A stretch of 7,726 nt of DNA from Deltaproteobacteria bacterium (GTDB lineage Bacteria; Desulfobacterota; Syntrophia; Syntrophales; UBA2210). Shown here piece by piece: positions 1 through 5,891 of this stretch (its first letter is position 1; each line of letters opens with the position of its first letter). The position numbers were made by a program, and so were the translations under genes. The stretch spans positions 1 through 7,726 of the forward strand of contig DSBH01000100.1 in assembly GCA_011056825.1 (NCBI GenBank). Reading direction: 5' to 3'. A model generated the notes under the pieces. The model saw only the letters and a list, made by a program, of their open reading frames with translations, was not told the origin of the DNA and ran no database searches.

Positions 1-277
1 TGTCCTTCAACGATTCAGCCGTCACCATTAAAAAGAGCGTCTTCGACAGGGATCCGTCGGCCCGTACCTGCTTCAATAACTCCAGACCGCTCATGTTGGG
101 CATGTTCCAGTCTGAAATAACAAAATCTATTTTCTGGCTTCGAAGCACTTCAAGCGCCGCCACGCCGTCCTCGGCTTCCACGATGTTTTCGTACCCCAAC
201 TGCTTGAGCAGGTTCCTGATCACTTTCCGCATCGTCGAAAAATCGTCGACGACCAATACCTTGCCCGCCTTGTCCAT
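1..277 (-). CDS. cheY: CheY response regulator, second copy (3' end cut by window edge)
   Basis: Single-domain receiver that should carry phosphate from CheA to the motility output. The 92 visible residues begin at an ATG at 275-277, preceded by GGAGG at 284-288 with a 6-nt gap. They keep the acidic pair D11/D12, the phosphoacceptor D56 in the SDWNMPNMSGLELL stretch and the switch threonine T86. The conserved lysine and aromatic switch residue lie beyond base 1. The copy is a near-duplicate of the complete cheY at 847-1230: 9 mismatches in 277 nt, 7 of them at third codon positions. Only two residues differ, Pro81 to Leu and Thr89 to Ser. Pro81 corresponds to the proline near the start of beta-4 that most receivers conserve, so Leu here is unusual. 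The gene follows the upstream cheX-type gene after 69 nt. Identification as CheY is secure; whether this copy is functional cannot be judged without its 3' end. Confidence 0.93.
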   Translation of the reverse strand, partial: MDKAGKVLVVDDFSTMRKVIRNLLKQLGYENIVEAEDGVAALEVLRSQKIDFVISDWNMPNMSGLELLKQVRADGSLSKTLFLMVTAESLKD

Positions 278-281
278 GTTC
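1..281 (-). repeat. Direct repeat, cheY duplication copy A
   Basis: Aligns without gaps to 954-1234 at a constant offset of 953. I count 9 mismatches, at 5, 11, 13, 29, 32, 36, 104, 188 and 200. Identity stops four bases upstream of the start codon (base 281), so the two copies have unrelated ribosome-binding regions. The left end of the repeat is outside the window. Confidence 0.95.
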
Positions 282-331
282 ATCCTCCCTGTTCACCTGG
301 CTCTTCTAATCACGACCGGACCACCGGGCGC

Positions 332-346
332 AACCGATGGACGGTT
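332..346 (-). other. Short hairpin right after the cheX stop codon
   Basis: A perfect 5-bp inverted repeat (AACCG / CGGTT, 5-nt loop) directly follows the TGA at 347-349. A second short palindrome, CCGG-N4-CCGG, lies at 316-327. Neither is followed by a T-run on the transcribed strand, so this is not a normal intrinsic terminator. It could affect mRNA stability or simply be chance. This 69-nt gap is the longest in the window and shows no clear -10/-35 pair. Confidence 0.25.
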
Positions 347-817
347 TCATATATCGTTCTTTCTCATGCACACGTCCGCCACGAAGTTGCCGTTGTCCGT
401 CTCAAATGGAATAATTATGCTGGGACCGCCGAGCGTATGGACAATGCAGTGGTCCTTTCCTCTCACCACCGTGGGAATCGCCGCCGACAGGCTGATGCCC
501 ATGACATCAAGCCGTTGCCGGGCCGCCCCCGACACCATGTTGGTAAGCTCGCCCACGGCGTCTTCTATATCGCTGTTGACCTGTGTGATTTCCTCACCCA
601 GCATGTTTGAAACAATGCGAAGGATGCAACCCTCGCTGAAACTCAGCGCGAACGACCCCCTGGCCGAACCGGCTATGCCGATGATCCCCGAAATATCCCC
701 CTTCGCGGAATTGTCCCGTTTGAGAAAAGGTTTCCCCGGCCGGGCGTCGATGAAGGCCATCGTCTTCACCACGTGCAGCGTCCCTTCAAGAAAAGGATTG
801 ATGTATTGAACGTCCAT
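347..817 (-). CDS. cheX: CheX-type CheY-P phosphatase
   Basis: Likely dephosphorylates CheY-P and so resets the signal. The product is 156 residues, the usual size of CheX. The family's phosphatase motif E-x-x-N is present as E90/N93 within DAVGELTNMVSGAAR, the helix that inserts an acidic residue and an amide next to the receiver's aspartyl phosphate in CheX/CheC/FliY proteins. The single motif and the N-terminal start (MDVQYINPFLEGTLHVV) fit CheX rather than CheC, which has two motifs. A central G-S-F-A-L-S-F strand and the C-terminal region fit the same fold. The ATG at 815-817 has a purine-rich GGGAG stretch just upstream. The gene sits between two nearly identical cheY genes (29 nt after one, 69 nt before the other), so these are its most probable substrates. 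That pairing is inferred from position. Confidence 0.88.
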   Translation of the reverse strand: MDVQYINPFLEGTLHVVKTMAFIDARPGKPFLKRDNSAKGDISGIIGIAGSARGSFALSFSEGCILRIVSNMLGEEITQVNSDIEDAVGELTNMVSGAARQRLDVMGISLSAAIPTVVRGKDHCIVHTLGGPSIIIPFETDNGNFVADVCMRKNDI

Positions 818-846
818 GTCTCTCCCCCGCGCGCCGGCGAACGGTC

Positions 847-1230
847 TTAACCGCGCTTCTTCTCGATCTGACCGATCTTCTCGCTCAAAACGTCCGCCGT
901 AAACGGTTTCACTATGTAGTTGTCAACTCCGGCCTTCACTGCCTCGACCACGTTGTCTTTCAATGTTTCAGCCGTCACCATCAAGAAGGGCGTCTTCGAC
1001 AGGGATCCGTCGGCCCGTACCTGCTTCAATAACTCCAGACCGCTCATGTTGGGCATATTCCAGTCTGAAATAACAAAATCTATTTTCTGGCTTCGAAGCA
1101 CTTCAAGCGCCGCCACGCCGTCCTCGGCTTCCACGATGTTCTCGTACCCCAATTGCTTGAGCAGGTTCCTGATCACTTTCCGCATCGTCGAAAAATCGTC
1201 GACGACCAATACCTTGCCCGCCTTGTCCAT
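847..1230 (-). CDS. cheY: CheY chemotaxis response regulator (complete copy)
   Basis: Complete 127-residue receiver, phosphorylated by CheA. It resembles E. coli CheY closely over its whole length: VVDDFSTMRK near the N terminus (acidic pair D11/D12), phosphoacceptor D56 in SDWNMPNMSG, T86 in LMVTAET, aromatic switch Y105 and K108 in YIVKPF. No output domain follows, so it works by protein-protein contact; for close CheY homologues the usual partner is FliM, but no flagellar gene is visible here. I chose the ATG at 1228-1230 because the CheY family starts there and GGAGG at 1240-1244 precedes it by 9 nt. A longer reading frame exists but runs back into the cheA 3' end. The gene starts 34 nt after the cheA stop. 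It is duplicated at 1-277. Confidence 0.97.
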   Translation of the reverse strand: MDKAGKVLVVDDFSTMRKVIRNLLKQLGYENIVEAEDGVAALEVLRSQKIDFVISDWNMPNMSGLELLKQVRADGSLSKTPFLMVTAETLKDNVVEAVKAGVDNYIVKPFTADVLSEKIGQIEKKRG

Positions 1231-1234
1231 GTTC
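954..1234 (-). repeat. Direct repeat, cheY duplication copy B
   Basis: Partner of the repeat at 1-281, about 97% identical over the part seen. The upstream sequence diverges abruptly after base 1234. The downstream part of this copy (847-953) has no visible counterpart because copy A runs off the window. Confidence 0.95.
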
Positions 1235-1264
1235 CCGTTCCTCCGTGCCCTGTCGATTCCGGCG

Positions 1265-3469
1265 TCATACAGCCGTCGTTTCTTCGAGTTCGAAAAGACC
1301 CTCGGGATCAAGAATAAGCCCGACGTTGCCGTCTCCCAGGATGGCGCCGCCCGAAATTCCCTTGAGCCCTCCGAAATTTCCTCCCAGCGATTTTATGACA
1401 ACCTCGCCTTTTTCAAGCACTTCATCAACCAGTATGCACTTCGACCGCCCTCCCGCGTCGACCACCACCACCAGGGCGTCCCAGGGATCGCGGTATAGCG
1501 GCTCTACGGAAAATATATCGTAAAGGCGGAGAAGCGGCAGCAGCTCTCCCATGACGTCGAGCATTTCGCCCTTTCCAGCAACATTCGTGTAATGTTCCCG
1601 CGTGGGACGGATAAGACGCCGTATGGCCGTGGCGGGAATAATGTATTTTTCATTTCCCACGCGCACCATCATTCCGTCGATAATCGCCATAGTCAGCGGG
1701 AAAAAAGCGGCGAAGGTGCTTCCTTCTCCTTTCGCGCTCCTCATCTCGATCTTTCCTCGAAGTTTTTCCACGGCCTGTTTCACCACATCCATGCCGACCC
1801 CGCGTCCCGACACGTCGGTGACCTTTTCGGCCGTTGAAAACCCGGGCATGAAAATCAGCTTGAAGATATCCTGTTCCCCCATGTCGTCTGTTTCGCTTAC
1901 CAACCCTCGTTCGACAGCCTTGCGAAAAATTCCTTCGACATTGAGGCCACGGCCGTCGTCGCTTATTTCTATCACGATGCTCCCGCCCTTGTGATAGGCG
2001 CTGAGCTTGACGGTTCCCCGTTCAGGTTTTCCTTTAGACGTCCGTTCTTCTCCCTTTTCGAGGCCGTGATCGACGGCATTGCGCACCATGTGCACGAGGG
2101 GATTGTAAATTTCTTCAACCATGTTCCGGTCTATTTCGGTTTCTTCCCCTTCCATAGCGACAATCACGTCCTTCCCGGCATCTTTCGCGAGATCGCGCAC
2201 CAGCCGCGCCATCCGCTGGAATGTCTGCCGTATGGGAACCATGCGAAGACTGGTGGATGTCCGCTGAAGCTCCGACGTAATGCTCGAAAGCTGGGCCAGA
2301 TCGCTCATGAGCTTGCGGTCCGCCGAATCCAGCCGCACCAGGTTCTGTTTGATCATCGTCTGAGTTATCACCAGCTCACCGATCATGTCGACAAAGTCAT
2401 CGAGTTTCTTGACATCCACCCGGACGGTGCTTGTCTCCATCACCTGTTTCGACTGCTTCCGAAGAGCGGAAAGTACGTGTTTCGGCGTGGCCTTTCCTTC
2501 ACCGATAAGGGTCTCCCCGATCCTCCTTTTTTCGCCGCTTTTCTTCTGCAGGGTCTCTTCCAGGATGTCCTCGGAAATAACGCCGTCATCAATGAGAATT
2601 TTGCCCAGCTTCTTGACGGATTCTTTTTCGTACCCGTCCTCTTCCCCGGAATCAACTCCGGCCATCTTTTCCCGCAATTCCGTGAGGTCGGGATAAAGCG
2701 GCCGGCTCCGTTCGCCTTCCAACACTTCGTTCAGGCTGCCGATCATTACTTTCAGGGTGTCGGCACCCTCGAGGACTATATCGATAATCTGCGAGTCCAC
2801 GGATATTTCGCTGTTCCTGGCCCGGTCCAGGAGCGTTTCGAGTTCATGAGCGATATCACGGATTTCCGTCAGGTCGAGAAAGCTGGATACGCCCTTGATT
2901 GAATGAAAGGGCCTGAAGACGGCGTTGATGCACTCCTTGTCGTCCGGATTCTGTTCGAGGTTGAGGATGTTGATTTCAATTTCACCTATATACTCAAGGC
3001 TTTCAGTGATAAAGTCGCGCATGAGCGATTCATCCTGGATCTCGAAATCCTGTTCACCGTCCTCTATTCCCGTTCCATCTTCTTCGGCGACGGTTTCTTC
3101 GTTCGTCGGTGACGTTGCGCTTACCTCAGAAACGTCCATCTGCACGCCGTCGCGGTTCGCTGCTTCATCGACGTCTTCCGCGACTGCATCCCCACGTACC
3201 ATGGCCTGCATGTCCGATACACCCCGGGTGAAACGTTCTGTTCCTTCGGCCGGTCCGATCCGTTCGAGCACAATGTCCTCAAGAAGAGATTTCAGCTCCC
3301 CCGCCGCTCCGGCCATCGGTTTCATGTCTCGTTTCTCTGCTTCCGTGATGAGTTCTTCCATCGCGTTCAGCAGCTTCCCCGCAGCGGGGATATCTATGGC
3401 GTCGCCGTCGAGCATCAGGAACCCCGCGGCGAGATCGTCGATGAGCGCTTCAATTCTTTCCCGTTGCAT
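1265..3469 (-). CDS. cheA: CheA chemotaxis histidine kinase with an atypical N-terminal half
   Basis: Receptor-controlled kinase that autophosphorylates on the HPt histidine and passes phosphate to CheY and CheB. It has 734 residues. Residues 1-95 are helical with no HPt histidine motif, possibly a degenerate HPt. Residues 95-146 form an acidic linker. The HPt (P1) domain is about 147-250 with H189 in FHSIKG. Residues 287-310 and 316-339 are two MshEN-like motifs where P2 normally lies. P3 dimerisation helices span about 347-412 and the P4 ATPase about 413-595: N-box HMVRNAVDHG (N464), G1 DDGRG (D504), then GFST and GRGVGMDVV, and GEGSTF. The CheW-like P5 domain is about 597-734. All kinase motifs look intact. 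The ATG lies 2 nt after the cheB stop, with GAGG inside the cheB end serving as a probable ribosome site. No recognisable P2 domain is present, so CheY must be recruited differently or bind HPt directly (inference). Confidence 0.97.
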   Translation of the reverse strand: MQRERIEALIDDLAAGFLMLDGDAIDIPAAGKLLNAMEELITEAEKRDMKPMAGAAGELKSLLEDIVLERIGPAEGTERFTRGVSDMQAMVRGDAVAEDVDEAANRDGVQMDVSEVSATSPTNEETVAEEDGTGIEDGEQDFEIQDESLMRDFITESLEYIGEIEINILNLEQNPDDKECINAVFRPFHSIKGVSSFLDLTEIRDIAHELETLLDRARNSEISVDSQIIDIVLEGADTLKVMIGSLNEVLEGERSRPLYPDLTELREKMAGVDSGEEDGYEKESVKKLGKILIDDGVISEDILEETLQKKSGEKRRIGETLIGEGKATPKHVLSALRKQSKQVMETSTVRVDVKKLDDFVDMIGELVITQTMIKQNLVRLDSADRKLMSDLAQLSSITSELQRTSTSLRMVPIRQTFQRMARLVRDLAKDAGKDVIVAMEGEETEIDRNMVEEIYNPLVHMVRNAVDHGLEKGEERTSKGKPERGTVKLSAYHKGGSIVIEISDDGRGLNVEGIFRKAVERGLVSETDDMGEQDIFKLIFMPGFSTAEKVTDVSGRGVGMDVVKQAVEKLRGKIEMRSAKGEGSTFAAFFPLTMAIIDGMMVRVGNEKYIIPATAIRRLIRPTREHYTNVAGKGEMLDVMGELLPLLRLYDIFSVEPLYRDPWDALVVVVDAGGRSKCILVDEVLEKGEVVIKSLGGNFGGLKGISGGAILGDGNVGLILDPEGLFELEETTAV
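2453..2611 (-). other. Tandem MshEN-like motifs inside cheA
   Basis: Codes CheA residues 287-339. Both halves fit the 24-residue pattern of MshEN (GspE N-terminal-like) c-di-GMP-binding domains: R/K-hydrophobic-G, then two hydrophobics, G at motif position 10, hydrophobics at 17 and 21, and Q at 24. Motif 2 (R316, G318, G325, V332, L336, Q339) keeps the key Arg and Gln. Motif 1 (K287, G289, G296, L303, L307, K310) has Lys at both of those places. Only 5 residues separate them, whereas canonical MshEN has a spacer of about 23. The resemblance is seen directly; ligand binding is speculative. Confidence 0.6.
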
Positions 3470-3471
3470 AA

Positions 3472-4506
3472 TTACACCATCCTCAATATTTCTTCGGCCA
3501 TGTCGTTCAGTGGAAGCTCTTTCTCGACGGCGCCGATTCGTACCGCTTCCTTCGGCATGCCATAAACCACGCAGCTCTGTTCATCCTGCGCCAGCGTCCT
3601 GGCCCCGGCCCGTCTCATCTCGAGCAGTCCCTGCGCCCCGTCGGCCCCCATTCCCGTCAGAATGACGCCCACGGCGTTGGCGCCCGCGTACCGCGCCGTC
3701 GACTTGAAAAGAATATCGACAGACGGCCGCTGGTGATAAACCATTGGTCCATCCTTGATTTCCACATAATACCTGGCGCCGCTCCGCCGCAAAATCATGT
3801 GATAGTTTCCGGGGGCGATCAGCACACGCCCCGGCGCGACCGAATCGTTGTTCTCGGCCTCCTTGACGGAAACCGCGCATGCCTCGTCCAGCCGTCGTGA
3901 AAAGGCGGTTGTAAAATTAGCGGGCATATGCTGAACAACGACGATGCCGGGTGAATTGGCGGGCATACGCCGGAGAACGTTTTTCAGGGCTTCCGTTCCT
4001 CCCGTTGACGCCCCCAGTGCGACCACCTTGTTCGAGGTCTGCTTCATGGCCGTTGCCGGTTCCGGCGACCCGGCTTCGCGGTTTTCATCACTGCCGCGCC
4101 CGCGCACGTTCGCCCGTGAAGCGACACGGATCTTCTCCGCCAGCTCACGGCCGATGTCCCCCACGGAATACGACCCTCCCGGTTTCGGGACCACGTCCAC
4201 GGCGCCGATTTCCAGCGCCTCGATGGACATGCCGCTTCCCCGGGGCGTCAGAGCGCTCACGATGATGACCGGAAGGGGATAATGCTTCATGAGTTTTCTG
4301 AGAAAGGTAATGCCGTCCATTCGAGGCATCTCGACATCGAGGGTGATCACGTCGGGGTCGAGGGACAGGATCTTGTCCCGTCCCACATAGGGATTGGGCG
4401 CCGTGCCCACCACCTCGATGTCGGGATACTTCGATAATTCCTGGGACAACACTTTTCTCACTATCGCGGAATCGTCGATAATGAGAAGTCGAATCGCTTT
4501 CACCAC
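3472..4506 (-). CDS. cheB: CheB receptor methylesterase/deamidase, phospho-regulated
   Basis: Hydrolyses methyl esters on receptor glutamates (and can deamidate glutamines), opposing CheR; phosphorylation by CheA activates it. The 344-residue product has the two standard domains. The receiver (about 1-125) has D11/D12, phosphoacceptor D57 in TLDVEMPRMDG and K108 in VPKPG. The esterase domain (about 158-344) has the catalytic triad S167 (GASTGG), H193 (QHMP) and D289 (TGMGADG), in the same spacing as E. coli S164/H190/D286. A charged linker at about 128-157 joins them. The start is GTG: two GTG codons in a row (4504-4506 and 4501-4503) both lie within range of a GAGGGG site at 4512-4517. The second forms a GTGA overlap with the stop of the upstream CheX-like gene, so the true start may be one codon later. 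Either way the two genes overlap and are probably translationally coupled. Confidence 0.97.
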   Translation of the reverse strand: MVKAIRLLIIDDSAIVRKVLSQELSKYPDIEVVGTAPNPYVGRDKILSLDPDVITLDVEMPRMDGITFLRKLMKHYPLPVIIVSALTPRGSGMSIEALEIGAVDVVPKPGGSYSVGDIGRELAEKIRVASRANVRGRGSDENREAGSPEPATAMKQTSNKVVALGASTGGTEALKNVLRRMPANSPGIVVVQHMPANFTTAFSRRLDEACAVSVKEAENNDSVAPGRVLIAPGNYHMILRRSGARYYVEIKDGPMVYHQRPSVDILFKSTARYAGANAVGVILTGMGADGAQGLLEMRRAGARTLAQDEQSCVVYGMPKEAVRIGAVEKELPLNDMAEEILRMV

Positions 4507-4988
4507 GCACGCCCCTCTCCCGGCGCCGGGCCGGTTTCATTCACGCCGCTTCCGCCATCCGACCCGGACAATAGCACCGTCATCGCCCAGGTTTCGTCTC
4601 CGACACCGTAATCGAGACGCTCACCGGCATTCGGCACCGGCCCTTCAACCGGTCCGCACCGGGGTATGGTCAGATCGTAACATCCGTTTCGGTCGGTCAT
4701 GGCAAGAAAATGCCCGCATATCATGTTCACCGCTTCGCGAGCGCAATCTTCCCGTTGATTGTCGTCTACCTCGTCGGCCTCAATACTTAGCATATTTTGT
4801 GCCATACGCGTTGCCAAGTCGTCGGACAGGTACAGGTCGACAGTTCCTCCGCCGGCCCCTGCGAAGGATATGGAAGCCTTCAGACACGGCTCTGTATCGG
4901 CCGGCTCTATTGATTCCAGGTAAAGAAAAAACATTTTTTCAAACACCTCAAAAATCGAGGTCTCCAGTATCTTCATCGTCTGCTGCAT
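4500..4988 (-). CDS. CheX-like phosphatase (diverged second paralogue)
   Basis: Probably a receiver phosphatase of the CheX/CheC superfamily. From the ATG at 4986-4988 the product has 162 residues. The phosphatase signature is E85-A-V-N88 in the helix REAVNMICGHFLA, preceded by a G-G-T-V-D-L-Y-L-S strand and a helix ending MAQNML, the same order as in the cheX product at 347-817. The two are clearly diverged in sequence, so this is not a recent copy. The C-terminal tail (roughly the last 18 residues) is Gly/Pro-rich and looks disordered. I chose this start because GGAGG at 4998-5002 lies 9 nt upstream. An ATG at 5013-5015 would extend further into the preceding receiver gene, and one at 4974-4976 is too far from the ribosome sites. 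It overlaps the receiver gene by 41 nt and the cheB start by a few bases, so that receiver is its likeliest partner (inference). Confidence 0.75.
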   Translation of the reverse strand: MQQTMKILETSIFEVFEKMFFLYLESIEPADTEPCLKASISFAGAGGGTVDLYLSDDLATRMAQNMLSIEADEVDDNQREDCAREAVNMICGHFLAMTDRNGCYDLTIPRCGPVEGPVPNAGERLDYGVGDETWAMTVLLSGSDGGSGVNETGPAPGEGRAW

Positions 4989-5379
4989 ATCCTCCGTCCT
5001 CCTCAATACCGACAATTTCGCACAACACCGTTCGGCACTCTTCGGGAAGAAACGGCTTTTTCAAATATCCCCGCGCTCCGAAACTGAAAGCCTCCCTGAC
5101 GCGTTCCTCGTTTCCCTCGGTGGAAACCACCGCCACCGGTATCATGCGCAGAAGATCGTCCTCTTTCATCTTCGCGAGCAACTCGATGCCGCTCATCCGC
5201 GGCATGTTTATGTCCGTAATGACCAGGTCCACCCATTGTCCGGCCATAACCGAGAGGGCTTCCATGCCGTCGGACGCCTCGAAGCACCGGTCCACTTCGA
5301 AACCGGACATGGTCACGACTTTTTTGATGACGGCCCGCATGGAACACGAATCATCAACTATCAGAACATTAAACGACAT
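4948..5379 (-). CDS. Stand-alone response regulator receiver (CheY-like) with acidic tail
   Basis: A receiver-only protein of 143 residues. The phosphorylation pocket is complete: D9/D10, phosphoacceptor D56 in ITDINMPRMSG, S86 at the switch Ser/Thr position (VVSTEG), Y105 and K108 in YLKKPF. It is diverged from the two CheY copies (SCSMRAVIKK after the acidic pair instead of FSTMRKVIRN), so it may have its own role: alternative output, phosphate sink, or adaptation control. Residues after about 123 form an acidic tail ending GDLDF, beyond the normal CheY length; part of it is coded by the region overlapping the CheX-like gene. The ATG at 5377-5379 is preceded by a purine-rich AAGGGAAAG stretch. 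A longer frame runs back into cheD and is rejected because receiver homology begins at MSFNVLIVDD. It starts 25 nt after the cheD stop. Confidence 0.92.
   Translation of the reverse strand: MSFNVLIVDDSCSMRAVIKKVVTMSGFEVDRCFEASDGMEALSVMAGQWVDLVITDINMPRMSGIELLAKMKEDDLLRMIPVAVVSTEGNEERVREAFSFGARGYLKKPFLPEECRTVLCEIVGIEEDGGYAADDEDTGDLDF
4991..5002 (-). promoter_or_regulatory. Double Shine-Dalgarno inside the receiver gene
   Basis: Two GGAGG blocks (4998-5002 and 4991-4995) lie 7 nt apart just before the ATG at 4986-4988. The outer one has a good 9-nt spacing; the inner one is too close to that ATG and about 14 nt from the next ATG (4974-4976). The same bases code the E-E-D-G-G part of the receiver's acidic tail. 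They support the chosen start of the CheX-like gene. Confidence 0.65.
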
Positions 5380-5404
5380 GAACAACGCTTTCCCTTCCCG
5401 GCTT

Positions 5405-5887
5405 TTACAAAACCTTGTTGTATCCACTGGCGTTCGAAACGGAAGTGATTCCCGTGGACATATCGAGCCGCACGGTGCGGTCGAAATTTCCACCCGTGTC
5501 TTCGCCGTCAATGAACACCTTGTTTTTCCAGAATATTTTCCTCGCGGCGGCGATATTTCTGTGTCCGATTCTGAACCTGTTCTCTCGGTCCAGTATGGCG
5601 GCGCCGCCGATAATTTTTACGGTCATCCGTCGTTTGTCCGCTCCCAGCTTGTAGCAGCTCTTGAAGAGCAGTGGAATGCCCGTGTCAGCGAACATGGCGG
5701 GCCGAAGCTCAGCCTTTCTCGGATCCATCGATGATTCTGCCAGCATGAAATGAAGCATCCCCCCCACACATGCCCGGGAATCGAACACTGCTACGGCCAG
5801 GCAGGATCCGAGAGCGTATGTCACGAGCACGTCTTCCCGACTGTTTGATATCTTCAAGTCGGCTACGCCGACGATGATCTGCGCCAT
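5405..5887 (-). CDS. cheD: CheD receptor glutamine deamidase
   Basis: Converts particular glutamines on MCPs to glutamate, making them methylation sites and tuning receptor activity; in several bacteria CheD also interacts with CheC. The product has 160 residues, normal for the family. The catalytic set is complete: T23, C29 in ALGSCLAV and H46 in GGMLHFML match T. maritima T21/C27/H44 in order and spacing. The K-I-I-G-G-A-A stretch (residues 91-97) and IGHRN further on are also typical. I chose the ATG at 5885-5887, 4 nt after the cheR stop, with AAGG at 5895-5898 and a 7-nt gap; an upstream in-frame ATG at 5906-5908 would lie inside cheR. No CheC is in the window, only CheX-type proteins, so any CheC partner would be elsewhere. 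Confidence 0.95.
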   Translation of the reverse strand: MAQIIVGVADLKISNSREDVLVTYALGSCLAVAVFDSRACVGGMLHFMLAESSMDPRKAELRPAMFADTGIPLLFKSCYKLGADKRRMTVKIIGGAAILDRENRFRIGHRNIAAARKIFWKNKVFIDGEDTGGNFDRTVRLDMSTGITSVSNASGYNKVL

Positions 5888-5891
5888 GATT

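Noticed and set aside
316..346. Possible intrinsic terminator after the cheX stop codon.
   Set aside because: The stems are 4-5 bp and no T-run follows on the transcribed strand. The next cheY has a good ribosome site and probably belongs to the same transcript.
1231..1311. Longer N-terminus for CheY (27 extra codons).
   Set aside because: The extension overlaps the cheA 3' end and is absent from CheY proteins. The internal ATG has a good Shine-Dalgarno and fits the family start.
93..1498. Two plus-strand open frames (93-809 and 920-1498) that share a near-identical peptide, looking like a repeated gene.
   Set aside because: The shared peptide is only the antisense reading of the duplicated cheY, so it reflects that duplication rather than a gene family.
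1991..2902. 303-codon plus-strand open frame inside cheA.
   Set aside because: Fully antisense to the CheA coding region (HPt to ATPase parts), with no domain that I recognise. The cheA frame explains the base pattern.
5380..5511. Longer N-terminus for the stand-alone receiver (44 extra codons).
   Set aside because: It would lie over the cheD 3' end, and receiver homology begins at the ATG at 5377-5379.
4394..5734. 446-codon open frame on the plus strand across the cheB start, CheX-like, receiver and cheD genes.
   Set aside because: It is antisense to four well-supported genes. Its product is Arg/Ser/Pro-rich without a recognisable domain, as expected for a shadow frame of moderately GC-rich coding DNA.
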